Positions 33,865-45,366 of a DNA stretch of 60,000 bases are shown here, one piece after another. Source of the DNA: Gnetum montanum (Eukaryota > Streptophyta > Gnetopsida > Gnetales > Gnetaceae); the NCBI GenBank assembly GCA_015680685.1, contig MNCI01002984.1:526248-586247 (forward strand). Reading direction: 5' to 3'. Within the stretch, counting starts at the first letter, position 1. Each line of letters opens with the position of its first letter. The notes under the pieces are model-generated. The model did not search any database and had not been told where the DNA came from. It saw only the letters and a program-made list of their open reading frames with translations. The translations under genes were made by a program, and so were the position numbers.

Positions 33865-35543
33865 TGATGAGTAGTGACTATACCCTACATCCAACCATAC
33901 AAATCACAAGCGTATATTAGTGATCTAGTCAAATTTTGCAAACTTAATTCCTAAGTTCACCCATAGTCATAAACTGTGAATCAAAGGGTTATATGATTGT
34001 TAAATTCCTAACTCACACTTATGCTATATGTGTGTGTGGTTAAATGTGAATTAAGGCTCATGAGATTTATTTTTGTTGGTATTTTTATATATTTTTACCC
34101 TAAGTGCAAGGTCAACAAATGGAGGTTTAATAATTGACTATTTAACTACTCATCTATTTTAGTGATTAACTATCCTAACATAACTAGTTGTTTCCACTTA
34201 CCATATACATCCCAAACTTGTATTAATGCTACTAGGTTACCAAGTGGCAATTACTAGGTGTACTAAATGGCCACTACTAGGATTACCAAGCACTATACAT
34301 TATGCTCAAAGTGGTCATACTTATGTGTTCATGATTAAATACATTAATTACTTAAGACGAGAAATGTAAACTACATTAAAAGTAAAGTGTGAATAAGAAA
34401 TATTAAGCTATCCAAGTGCTACAATGAATGTTAGAAATCTCATCTTTTTTACTGATGGGACGCGATATCGCGTACGCGATATCACGTCGTCCCCCGCGAT
34501 ATTGCATATGCGATATCACAGTGCGTCGTCATATCTATAAATAAGAGGCGGCTCTCCCTTGTTTCCCATCCTAGGCTTAGACCGTAGTGAAACTCTGGTA
34601 GATTGATCACTCCAGAGATAGAATATTTTCCATGTGCCCACAGTAGGAGTCCTAAGTGAACGAATCTTTATTCGAGCAAACATTGTACCTGAACACAAGT
34701 TTGTGTATAGCAATAAAGACAAACTTCTTGGATAAACCTTGCAGTGCATGGAATAGGCTAACTAGGACTTTTATTTATTGTTATTTACTGTTTATCATTT
34801 ACGTGCTTTATTAGGAATTAAATCTTTCTCAACCCTTCTCTCCTAGTTAAGTGCCTCAATACAACTGCTTCGAGCACGTGCGTTACGCGTGGTGATCCCA
34901 GCAATGACTAGCATTTGGTAACCACGGTTGCATTGGTTCAAGGTGTGAACGGTAAGTGGGAACAAATGCTGACGCTAGGTTAATTTAGAATTAGTTTGTT
35001 AGTTAGAGTTAGTCAACTAGTCTCTCAACCCTTCACCTCACTAGCATAGGAGATAAAACTGAAAAAACTATAAAAATCATATACCTCAAACTTACTTAAC
35101 CATACACCGTGAAAAATACAAGTGAGTCTGGGAAGACAACAAATAATTAACCTTAAGTGTTCCATGAGGCGTGTAGGCACTTAGTCTGCGGAGTTTGACC
35201 AGATCGCGCATGTTACGCTCATATTCATATGGTTGAGTGTAGGGGTACCTCGCCACTCATCAATTACTATTCACACCAATGTGTTCAAGTACATAACGCT
35301 TAAATAAAGATTCGTACAATCTCTTTGATTCACACTGTGGGCACTCGAAAGAAAATATTCTAACTCTAGAGAAAGCAAATTGCAAAAGGTTCAATACACT
35401 ATGGACTTAATGTATCATAAATGCAATTGGTGCATGCATTTATATAGGCTTTAACTGCATTTGCATTGATGCATATCACCATGCATCAACAGGGCTACAT
35501 CGACACATGCCCATCAACGCAACCTGTATATGACACTTCATCA
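33865..35543 (-). repeat. 5' LTR of element E, split by solo LTR F
   Basis: It matches the left LTR 14884-15772 on both sides of the insertion F (34453-35262). It ends at 35543, followed by the target duplication TTAAG. Confidence 0.9.
34453..35262 (+). mobile_element. Solo LTR F, related to A and B
   Basis: An 810-bp LTR, TGATGGGACG...CACTCATCA, inserted in the 5' LTR of E; the uninterrupted sequence is at 15462-15472. Flanks read TTTAC (34448-34452) and ATTAC (35263-35267), a target duplication with one mismatch. It shares GGTTGAGTGTAGGGGTACCTC and the CTTTATTCGAGCA block with the LTRs of A and B. It is GC-richer and has retained many CG sites, so it is probably younger. Its tip has palindromic GCGATATCGC-type motifs. 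A solo LTR arises by recombination between two LTRs of one element. Confidence 0.85.
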
Positions 35544-35962
35544 TTAAGCCATAAAACTTCCTTATGAAGTCATCCTTTAACATGGCTTTCCATCATCACT
35601 TTTTTGGAGTATTTATCTAATGAAAATGCATAAAGATTATGTGTACAAAGTAATGGCATTATTTGATCAATATATTTTAAAAATAAAGCTAGAAGACTAA
35701 AGTACTATATTCTAAACTTAATAGATGAAACATGTTTTCAAAACTCTTATTAAATAAGCTAGTGTTGTCAATAAAAATTTTAGATTGTGTATTGAAAAGT
35801 TCTATCGCATATATCTCAAATTCAACAAGAAATAGATCAAATAAGGTACACTTCTAAATGCCCTCTTGGGATGTTAGAACCTAAAAGAATGACTATAAGT
35901 GCATCCTAAGACATATAGCCACCATGGTACTTCAAAAGAATTATACAGAAATATAAAAATGT

Positions 35963-36023
35963 CTCAAGTGGGATTTAAACCAGCAACATCTTTCCAATCA
36001 AGACAATGAACTAACCACTTGAG
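35963..36023 (-). pseudogene. tRNA-like fragment
   Basis: On the minus strand the 61-nt stretch starts CTCAAGTGG and ends CCACTTGAG-like with an 8-bp complementary end pair (CTCAAGTG/CACTTGAG). It contains GGTTAGTTCA (A-box-like) and GGTTTAAATCC (B-box-like, GGTTCRANTCC). It is about 10 nt too short for a tRNA and the T stem is imperfect, so it is a decayed tRNA gene or the head of a tRNA-derived SINE. Confidence 0.4.
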
Positions 36024-36843
36024 GTACCTATCATTTTCACTTTAAATGCCCTTCACAAAAATGTCCTTCATTTTATCCTAAATGAATCACTTTTGTTAAA
36101 AAAAAACTCATATAAATATAATCAACTTTTTTTTCTAAAATTAAACTAAGAAAATCAACAAGTATCATTCATGCATAACATATTACAAGTCTTCAAGTAA
36201 AATTAAATTTTTAAAAGACATATCCAACTATTCCATGCACCCATTTATATACCTTGTATCCATCTACTCTATTATATTTTGGGGATGGAAGGGAGGAGGT
36301 GTTTGGACTTTAAAAATAAATAATGATTTTTAAAAAATCCATAGTATATTGGATTAGCAACATAGAAGAGACCTAGAACAGAGAGTCTAAAGAAAAAGAC
36401 TAGTGGTCTTGGGGATGCCTTTTTAGGTTTTCATCCTTACAACTAAGCCTAAAAAACCTCCTCTCTAGAGTAGAAAAAGAATCACTTCTTACTAAAGGGT
36501 TTTCATTCTTGCCCTTGTTTAAAAACACCCTCATGGATTTTCACTTCTTACTAAAGGGTTTCTTATAAAGAAAAGGAGAAAACATTTTCTAAAGATAAAA
36601 GAAATAATTAATCAAAAATAATGAACAAAGAGCAACACAAATTGAAAGCTTCCCCAACTTGAACCTCCAAAATAAAAAGAAACTAGTACTATAGGAAACA
36701 AATTAATTATTTAGCTTTCATGCAAGCTTTTTTGCTTGAAGTTGTAACTAAAAAGTGACATCTTTGAGAATCCAATATTTAACTCTTGAAGAAAGATTAT
36801 GGGTATGCTCTTGTTGCTAGAAAATGACTATATAACTAAGCTT

Positions 36844-37140
36844 CTAAATAGAAGAGAGAACAAGCAGCTGAAGACACTTCCAAATGCAAAGGAAGGAAGT
36901 AAACAAAGTAAGTTGACCACCAAGAATGATATCATTGATGCTTAGTTGAAAAAATTTATAAATTTTATATATCCATTTCCAAGCATCTTGTGCAACTAGA
37001 CACTTTGAAAAACATGAAAAAATGAGTCTTTGCAATAATGAAATGTTCACTTAGCAGTAAAATACTTAGCTTCATAACCCCAAGTCATAAGTTGAATTCC
37101 ACTAGGTAGCACCAAGTTATAAGTTTACCAAAAGAAATTT
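36844..37140 (-). pseudogene. Possible LINE reverse-transcriptase C-terminal relic
   Basis: A 68-residue open piece reads FSCFSKCLVAQDAWKWIYKI, resembling the zinc-binding C-terminal region of plant LINE RTs and related sequences (pattern HxFxxC, then AxxxWxW). Upstream frames are broken. No LINE endonuclease or catalytic RT motif was found nearby, so this is tentative. Confidence 0.3.
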
Positions 37141-39040
37141 TGTAAAAGGAATTCTAAAAATAGTCTGATAGATCCATCCAAACAATCCTAGTGTATGTAA
37201 GTAAAAAATTTCAGTTTCAATTTCATCATTAAGTTTATAACAATGATATTAAGGATGGAAGTGGGTTGATGTAATGACACTACTCTAGAGAAGTATCTCT
37301 TGGCACCACCCTTGAGTCCAAAAGTAGTCAACTGTTCTAGAGCAAACACAAGATGGACTACACCTTAAATGATCATAGCACTTGCAAGCACAACATAAGA
37401 GTACACAACATGTTAGCCAAAGGGTTAGCAACATAGTAAGTACACATTAAAAGATGATATAAGCAATAGTACTAATGCAAAGTGCATACATGTATGACCA
37501 TAACTAGTAAAAGCAATCACACAAGAGACACAGTTCCCCTAAAAGAGTTAAAATGCATTCCTGCTCTAACGCATCTAGCCCTAAGCCTTGCTCTATAGAG
37601 AAAGGCAATGGCCTAAGCATTAAAGTCAAAACTCCTTCACAAGCCTACATATTCTTGTGACATAACACACAAGGAATCAAGGTTATGTAGTTATTTAATA
37701 TAGTGGTTAAGATAGCATGGAACCTGTAAGGATCTTTACACTTCTTTAAGCTCCAATTTCAAAAGGGAAGCAACCTTCAAACCACCAATAAGGCATACTC
37801 TTTACAATTGAGGGGTAGCAAGGAAATATTAATATTCAGCAAAAAATTTAGAGTATATCACATGTTTGACACTAAGTAAAAAAGATGAAAAGCAACATGG
37901 AAAAACCTTTCCAATTTTAGACATGTCTATTCAAACATACAACTTTACAATTGATGGTTTGAAAAATCAAAAGAAAAACATTAATTGTTAGTAGGAGATG
38001 GTCTAGTCTTAATAATATTTACATTACTTTCAACACATAAAAATAGCAAAAAGATTCAAGGTAGCTCAAATTTTTTGTCACCATCAAGGTGTGAATATCA
38101 CATGGAATAGTGCTCATTAGCCATTTATTCCAAAATATGCTATGACTATTTTTACCCTCCAAATTAATAACCATGTAACACTTGTTATGAAACCAATCTA
38201 AAAAGGTATGACTAGAACAACAAAACAAGATTATGGTGGATGTGGAAGTAAGAGAGGGTGTGAATAGTATTGTTAATAAGGTCCATCAATTCAACCCCTA
38301 AAACTATCAACTTTTGTATAGCTTTTCCTATAATTCCATGAACATTGTAGATCAAAAATAAAATTTAGGAAACATTATTCATCCTTCATACTATAGTTCA
38401 TTATGTACCACCAAAGCATCATCGTAGTGTTATTCTCTACATTTTCCAACTAAAAAGACTTCAAGGTAACTATGATCTCCACTACACATAGTTCACTGAA
38501 CACAATACGAAATATTAATCAAACATGATCCAATCTTGAAACTTAAGATTTTATTAAGTAGTTTCAGCTAGTTTAGATCCTCATCATAGCTATAATCTAT
38601 GAACATACTATATAAACTAATAAATAATAATTACTATAGGTGACTTGTCATAGATTTAATCATTTCTGAAAACATGAGACTTAATTTTTGCCCTTATTTT
38701 CCTCTAAAACACACACAAAAACATGTTAATATAAGTCAAATTCACACACTATATCACCACCACTACATAGCTTTTTGTTAACCAACAAAAATCTTAAACA
38801 TTACTTATAATCTTCTTGTCAATAATATTGATGATTTTGAAGGTTAAAATATAAGTATCTTTCCACTTAGAAATTCACTTCAATTTTTAAATTAATATTC
38901 AGCTATACCATTTTGAATTTCTTGTTACCAAATATATAATTACCAAGCCTATCAAGGAGCTCTAAAATGTATAAATACCTACAGTAAATCAAGGAATTCT
39001 ACTGCTATGATAAAAAAAAACTTTAAACAAAAGGCATAAC

Positions 39041-39603
39041 TATAAGAGAGGTAGCAGGGTTGGTGGTGGCCTGCTACCTCCCCCACGGTTCGGGGGTTGT
39101 GGGGCCACAAGGGGTCCTCCACTCCTTGTGTCTTCGGAACCATACTAGCATGGCAGTTCCATGCATTAGTAAGAGGAGGCTACGACCTACCTCATTACCC
39201 CACTTGGTAGGACCTTGCGTGGGAGCGTTGCGTAGTTCAACTCTACGTTGGGGTGTTTTTACAGGTGTCTCATGGGACTTGCTATGGGATGCTGCATGTG
39301 CTCTTTGGAGCATGACACCCACTACCAACATGCGGTGATGAATCTGGAGGGTTCAACTAGTAGTCCCCATGTTGTCCAGGTGAGTGGAGCAAAGGAGTGC
39401 TATCTAGCTTGTTAGCATATCGTAAATATTGAATATGAAACACCACTCAAGAGACATGCTAACGCTAACACATTGTTTGTTGACATGTGTTTTAGGATTG
39501 TTGATTGCTGAGGCATATTCCTTTTGAGTTTTGTCCCGATTCAAAATCTGCTAGGGGAACTCCAGTGGTGCTAGACAACGTTCCCAGGGACAACATTGTT
39601 ACA
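39041..39603 (+). repeat. 5' LTR of element J
   Basis: 563 bp. It matches 45367-45894 through GGTAGCAGGGTT, GCATTAGTAA, TTCAACT and ATATGAAACACC blocks. The start reads TATA where the right LTR has TGTG, consistent with G-to-A change. It ends GTTACA, two bases before the primer site. Confidence 0.92.
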
Positions 39604-39605
39604 AA

Positions 39606-39617
39606 TGGTATCAGAGC
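39606..39617 (+). other. Primer binding site of element J (initiator Met tRNA)
   Basis: TGGTATCAGAGC is the standard 12-base complement to the 3' end of plant initiator methionine tRNA, located two bases after the LTR. Confidence 0.95.
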
Positions 39618-39747
39618 CCCACAATTTCATTTACCAGTAAAAATTTCTCGCTAAAGCAGTGAGAGGGTTTGTGGTTTGTGATGTTTCCATTTTCAACTTC
39701 TACTAGCCACTCTCCCTTTAAGGATGGCCTTGTGCTAAAGCTCTCTC

Positions 39748-41045
39748 TTGGGCAACATGGAGCCTGATGGACCAAGTGACATGGCTGATGTTCAAGAAAA
39801 CCCAGAAATTGAGGTCGAGATAGAACTTGGTCAAGATGAGACTAAGTTTCAAACCTTATGGGACCATGTCAAGGCAATTGATGAGGCCTTAGCCTACCCT
39901 GGTTCAAAAAACATGGATGTGATCCATCACATTCTTAAAGATGTTGACTTACCACAAGAAAAAATGGATCTTCACTTCAAGGACAGGGTGAAAGTGGCAG
40001 AGGCTAAGGTTTCAATCTTGGAAGGTCGTCTCGATCGCATGATCAACCCCTACAAGGATCTATTTGGATCCTTGGAAGAGGCACAAACAAAAGCATCTTC
40101 GGTTGAGGACCTAATTGGTCAAGTGAAAGTTCTAGAGGATGCCTTGGTGGGGGTAAATCAGGAACTATCTTATTTAAAAATTGAAAATGCCATCCTGAAA
40201 TCCTCCTTAGCAACACGCTTAGCAGACGAGCCAGTAGCAATGGCTCGTATCAAAGCTAGAGAACCGAGTTCTTACAATTGCAAGAGAAATGATGCTAAAA
40301 TTGATGTCTTCCTCCATGATGTGGAGATGTACCTGAATACCAGGGGTGTTCTTGTAGCCCAAAAGGTCTCCACAGCATCTCAATTTCTCATAGGAAGTGC
40401 TAAGATATGGTGGCTTAGCCTCCTTCATGCCCAAGAAAAGGGCAAACTGCTACAAAAAAGATAGAGACGTGGGACAGATTTAATGCAGCATTGATCAAAT
40501 AGTTTTGTCCTGGGAACTCTAAATGGGTAGCTAGAACCAAGCTAGATACCCTAAAACATTCAAGGAAGCTAGAAGATTATATTAGTAGCTTCCAAGAACT
40601 CATGTTGTTGATTCCTGATATGGGAGATCGGGATTGTTTTTTCAAGTTTGTAAATGGGTTACAGCCATGGGCATAGATGGAATTGCGTTGAAGAGGCATT
40701 GACTCCCTCATGGAGGCTATTGCAGCTACTGGCACTTTTTTGGACTTCAAGGCAATGAAGCCAAATAAGGGTAAGCCTAGGAAGGGAAAGCATGTCACGT
40801 CCTCCCACTCTCAAAGAACAGGTATAGGTTCCATCAAAGGTGGAAATACATTCAAATCGGTTCAGCAAGGCAGTCACCAAATGGGTGGTCCTCCGAGAAA
40901 CCAAGGCTCCCAACAAAAACATAAGGATACTGGGAGCAAGTGGCAACCTGGGGCCAAGAAGAAACAATTTATGAGAGGTGCCTTTAAGGGGCCAATTCAG
41001 TGCTTCTTGTGTCAAGGAAATCACCTAGTAAGAAATTGTCCCTGA
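39748..41045 (+). pseudogene. Gag pseudogene of element J
   Basis: The first open piece (39748-40464, 238 residues) has an acidic N-terminus, a coiled coil (LEEAQTKASSVEDLIGQV...) and the start of the retrotransposon Gag capsid domain (FLHDVEMYLNTRG, ASQFLIGSAKIWW). After a stop/frame change near 40460 the capsid continues (KLEDYISSFQELMLLI near 40570-40610), then a basic Gly/Gln/Lys-rich region and a zinc knuckle CFLCQGNHLVRNC (41001-41039, CX2CX3HX4C, the form common in plant chromoviruses). TAG stops replace expected Trp/Gln codons. Confidence 0.85.
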
Positions 41046-41099
41046 GTTTAGGAAGGACTGAAAATAGGCAAGGGTCAACTCCAGGGAAACAACTGATGG

Positions 41100-41620
41100 C
41101 ACTCAATTATCGCCTTGACCCATGCCTTCAGATTACAGATGGAAGCACATCGAGGGAACAACAAAGGCTAGTGGTTATGATGGAGTTTTCTGACATGGTT
41201 ACGCAAAGGTCAGGAGCTGGAAACTCCCAAAGTACTAATCCTAATAATTTACATCAGGTTCAATTGGCCCCAATTACTATGAGCTCAAGTCAAATAAGTG
41301 CCCTCATTGATAATGGGGCCAGTCACAAATACATGGTTCCAACCATGGCAAAAGACTTGCAGCTAAAGATGGAACCAATTCAAGCCTCCTACAAACTGGC
41401 CAAGTTCAAATCCCTTCAGTGCATCAGGGTGTGTCGCAATCTCCCAATTCAAGTGGGCTCATGGCAAGGAGTTCTAGATTTTTCAATTCTAGATATGGAC
41501 TCCTTTCAAGTTATATTGGGGCAAGAATTTTTATCCAAGGCCAAAGTTTTCATGGCTCAACACTTAGACCTGATCTTCATTTCGCATGAAAGCTCCCCAC
41601 ACCTAGTTCAAACTCATGGA
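41100..41620 (+). pseudogene. Retropepsin relic of element J
   Basis: Within the long open frame 41000-42043 (347 residues) the sequence ALIDNGASHKYM (active site at 41309-41317) is followed by LDFSILDMDSFQVILGQEFL, the two landmarks of a chromovirus protease. The catalytic triplet reads Asp-Asn-Gly instead of Asp-Ser/Thr-Gly, one G-to-A change from AGT. The protease would cleave the Gag-Pol polyprotein. Confidence 0.85.
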
Positions 41621-41879
41621 GCACAAATGGGAAAGGATGAGGACTCTAGCCCCCAGATCATGTCACCAATGGTGATGAAACACTTGGCCAGAGATCCTAC
41701 CAGGAAATTTCAACTAGCTATGCAAATAGGTGATCCTTCTAAGGCATGTGGATCCCAAACTAATTTTGAGCCATGCATAGCACAGGTGCTAAATAATTTT
41801 AAAGATGTGATACCGCCTGAATTGCTAGGAAGTTTGCCACCTCGAAGGGTCGTGGATCATAAAATAGAATTGCAACCAG

Positions 41880-42660
41880 GTACTAATCCTCCTATCCAAA
41901 GATCATATTGCTTAACAAGACTAGAATTGGAGGAATTGAAGATACAGCTTGAAGCCTTGATGTCCATGGGATACATTTGTCCCTCAAAATCCCCTTATGG
42001 GGCACCGGTGTTGTTTGTCACCAAGAAGGACGGAACGCTATGACTTTGTTGCAATGACAAGTTGCTGAATAAACACACTATCAAGAACAAGTACCCAGTA
42101 CCACTCATTTTTGATTTGTTCAATCAATCGGCAGGGGCTTGGTATTTCACTTGACTAGACCTCCAACAAGGGTACTATCAGGTTCGCATCATAAAAGGGG
42201 ACGAAGAAAAAACTGCATGCGTAACTCAGTATGGGTTATACGAGTGGACAATAATGCCCTTTGGGCTTTGCAATACGTTGGCTACATTTGTACCTTGATG
42301 AGTGAGATATTTCGACCCTTCTTGGACAAATTTGTGGTAATCTATCTCGATGATATTTTGATATATAGCCAGACAATGGAGAAACATGCCCTCCACCTGC
42401 AATTGGTCCTTGAGAAGCCATGAGAAAATCAGTTGTACATTAAGAAAGAGAAATGTGAATTCTGCTACTTAGAGCTAAAATTTCTAGGACATCTCGTCGG
42501 GTATGGGCAAGTAAAGCCAAATCCAAAGAAGGTAGAGGTTGTGCACCAATGGCCTGCTCTCACTAATGTGCATGAGGTCAAACAGTTTATGGGGTTAGCC
42601 AGCTTCTATCGGAAATTCATTAGAAATTTCTCAAGAATCACTGCTCCCCTAACCAATTTG
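41880..42660 (+). pseudogene. Reverse transcriptase relic of element J
   Basis: It runs from YGAPVLFVTKKDGTL (end of the open piece at 42043) through [25 protein letters not shown] and [12 protein letters not shown] (catalytic YLDD at 42343-42354) to KCEFCYLELKFLGHLV. Stops occur at 42041 (in place of Arg/Trp), 42153 and 42421, with short frame changes. The catalytic Asp pair is intact. Confidence 0.9.
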
Positions 42661-42759
42661 CAAAAGAAAGAAGTTCCTTGGCAATGGGATTCAAATTGTC
42701 AACAAGCCTTCGATAGGATCAAAGATGCTTTAACCTCCCATCCAGTGTTGGCATTGCCT

Positions 42760-43130
42760 GATTTCTCGAAACCTTTTGAAGTTCATACTGATGCCAGTGA
42801 GAGTGCAATCAGGGGCATGTTGCTACAGAAAGGTCATCTTGTTGCTTATGAGAGCCAAAAGCTAAATCAAGTAGAGCAAAGGTGGCCAGTCCATGAAAAA
42901 GAAACATTCACTATTGTACATTGCTTAAGAGCATGGAGACACTACTTGCTGGGAAGTCATGTCCTTGTAAAGACAAATAATCTAGCCACTAGCTACTTGC
43001 TGAATCAAACGAAGTTGAGGCCCAAACAAGCCCAATGGTTGGCCATATTATCTTAATTTGATTTGCAATTGACTTACCGTTCTAGAAAGAAGAACATGGT
43101 GGTAGATGCATTAAGTCGCCATCCTTAGCC
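42760..43130 (+). pseudogene. RNase H relic of element J
   Basis: Part of the open piece 42433-43056 (207 residues). FEVHTDASESAIRGMLLQ holds the first catalytic Asp and HEKE the Glu. The third acidic site reads KTNNLATSYLL where TDN/TDH is usual. After the stop at 43054 the tether to integrase continues as SRKKNMVVDALSRHP. Confidence 0.88.
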
Positions 43131-43359
43131 TACCTCCCAGCTCTTTTCTATCACTAGGTCACAAACTTCACATGTTCAATGTGATGAAGTGTTGTTGGTT
43201 AGAATTCAAGATGGCTTAAAAAGGGATCCTCATATCACTGATTTAATGAAGCTAATAGAAACTAGGCAAGCACCATAGTTCAAAATGAGGGATGAACTGC
43301 TTTGGTTTTGTGATAATCATATATGCGTTCCAGATTGGGATGGCCTATGAAAGGAAATA

Positions 43360-44230
43360 ATTTGAGTGCCATGACACACAATGGGCTGGGCACCCTAGAC
43401 AGCAAAGAACCTTGGCACTCATTTAAAGAACCTTCTTCTGGCCAAAAATGTATCGGGATGTGATTTCTTATATTCAAAAGTGTCTGGTGTGCCAATAGAA
43501 CAAAGGTTCTACGAAGCGTCCAAGTGATCTTCTACTGCCCTTGGAAATCCCTCCATTTCCGTGAGCTACAACGTCTATGGACTTCATCACAGGATTACCA
43601 AATGTTCAAGGCTTTAGCAATATCATTGTAGTGGTGGAAAAATTTTCCAAATTTGCCATATTCATTCCCTGTCCATCACAGTGCTCAGCTGAGGACACAG
43701 CAGCATACTATTTTGATAGAGTGGTTCAATATTTTGGGTTACCCATGAGCATTATTTCAGATTGAGATCCACGGTTCACAAGTGCTTTCTGGCAAGCCTT
43801 GTTTGGCATGATGGGTATCACCCTTAAATTGTCAACAAGCTTTCATCCGCAAACTGATGGTCAAACAAAATGGATGAACCAAGTACTTGAAGAGTACCTC
43901 CGACACTATGTTTATAGTAACCAAAAGAATTAGCCTTTTCTGTTAGGGATTGCCCAGTTAAGTTATAACATCCAGAAGTCATCAGCTACTGAGTTTTCTT
44001 CTGTAGAATTGGTAATGGAAAGGCAACCCATTACCCCTCATATAGTCTTCTCCTCGTTGCAGGGTCGACATCCCTCAGCGGATGAATTCTTGAAAGTGTG
44101 GTCTGAAAATGTTGAAACAACAAAATATCATCTGGAGAGGGCAGTGCAGCGAATGAAAAAGTATGCTAATCGAAAATGCCAGCACCGTGAATTTAAGGTA
44201 AGAGATTAGGTTCTCTTGAAGTTGGACCCA
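43360..44230 (+). pseudogene. Integrase relic of element J
   Basis: The HHCC zinc-binding part is read near 43370-43500 (WAGHPRQQRTLALI, then YIQKCLVCQ). The catalytic core follows: MDFITGLPNVQG (43577), PMSIISD then DPRFTSAFW (second Asp, stop at a Trp position between them) and WMNQVLEEYLRHYV (catalytic Glu, about 43880). All three catalytic acids are kept although the frame is broken by stops at about 43564, 43764 and 43930. Confidence 0.88.
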
Positions 44231-44239
44231 CGTTAGTTT

Positions 44240-44640
44240 AAGCCGAAACAGGAACTACCTCCAAGCTGATGAGGCAATATGATGGTCCCTTCCAGATCAT
44301 CGATAAAATTAACCCTATGACATATAAGCTTCAGCTACCAATCAATATGGACCGAGTCCATCTAGTTTTTCATGTCAACATGTTGAAGCCATTGCCGGAT
44401 GGGTTCCCGTATCCAAAAAGAAGCCTCTCAATCCGAGAGCGACCTTGTATACAATCAATACAAGGAAAGAGAGCAGACTGCATCCAAAACTTCTAGACCA
44501 CTAACCATGGTGCAAATTTGAAAGTGGAGTTCCTCGTCCACTAGAAACATCATCCTGATTCAGACGATAGCTGGGAACCACTAGAGCGTTTGAAATCCCA
44601 GGAAAACTTAATCCTAAACTTCTGTAGAGAGCAAGCAATC
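44240..44640 (+). pseudogene. Integrase C-terminus and chromodomain of element J
   Basis: QYDGPFQIIDKINPMTYKL and HVNMLKPLPDG (44270-44400) are the usual GPF/Y module. About 40 codons later comes KVEFLVH, stop, KHHPDSDDSWEPLERL (44521-44605), the core of a chromodomain with its aromatic cage region; the stop replaces the Trp of LVHW. In chromoviruses this domain directs integration to particular chromatin. Confidence 0.85.
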
Positions 44641-44645
44641 GACCT

Positions 44646-44785
44646 CCTGCCTTGACTGCTTCGATGATGGATGGAGAAACCTTCCATGTAAGAAAAAAAC
44701 AAAAATAAAAAATATCCTGCCTTGGCTGCTTCGATGATGAATGGAGAAACCTCCCATGTAAGAAAAAAACAAAAATAAAAAATAT
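44646..44785. repeat. 70-bp tandem duplication in the 3' untranslated part of J
   Basis: Copies 44646-44715 and 44716-44785 differ at only three positions and each ends in AAAAACAAAAATAAAAAATAT. It lies just after the chromodomain. Confidence 0.95.
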
Positions 44786-45366
44786 CAAAAGAGGTGTGGC
44801 ATGTGGTGCATTATAGGATTCGAGAGCAAATTCCTATAAGAGTCAACCTCAGATAGGAGAGGAAGGTGCCTGGAGCTATTCGAAATACTCTATAGACGAT
44901 GGGACTTGAGGTTCAAATAGACAAGGAGCTATGTTGAACTTAAAACCCCTAGACCTTTAGATTCAAATGAGTTAGAGAATGCCCTAAAACTCATACATCC
45001 CTAGGTTGGTGAGTTCTATCATGTTGCAATGATAGACCACTTGATGTCCTCCCATAGCCTGGCATTTCAAGCTAACTATGAAAGGATGGATAAGCCAAGT
45101 CTTGAGGGGTGCTCTTGACTTGGGTGTCAAATGCTAAGATGAGTCTAGATCTTAGGAAAACAGTCGAGTTCAACAAAAATGCTTTACAACCTTAAGCCCT
45201 AGCAATTGAACCTTCCAAAACCGAAGATCCCTTCAAACTTGACTCATAATAGCATGGACATACTTCCCCGGAATTGACAAAATCCTCCCTTAGTTTTGAT
45301 ATAGCTACCTTGTGGGTTACCTAAGCCATGCTTCGAGGTCATCACTCATTTTAAGCAAGGCAGTAT

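Larger units (their letters stand above)
14884..35543 (-). mobile_element. Element E: Athila/Tat-like Ty3/gypsy element, minus strand, host of B and F
   Basis: Bounded by the target duplication TTAAG (14879-14883 and 35544-35548). LTRs are 14884-15772 and 33865-35543, both running TGATGA...TCATCA. Reading on the minus strand, the order is 5' LTR, degenerate primer site, gag, protease, RT, [element B], RNase H, integrase core, an unassigned region, polypurine tract TGGGGGTA, 3' LTR. Removing B and solo LTR F leaves about 9.3 kb. Frames are heavily broken; the RT motif reads FMDE instead of FMDD, and the first integrase Asp reads Asn (GINF for GIDF). Confidence 0.88.
35549..39035. other. AT-rich region between E and J
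   Basis: About 3.5 kb without a supported gene. Contents seen: a tRNA-like fragment (35963-36023), a possible LINE relic (36840-37140, minus) and a short open piece at 38019-38228 on the minus strand that I do not recognise. No LTR pair or strong tandem repeat. Confidence 0.5.

Noticed and set aside
39060-39338. Overlapping plus and minus frames at the start of element J
   Set aside because: They lie inside the 5' LTR; the right LTR does not keep either frame.
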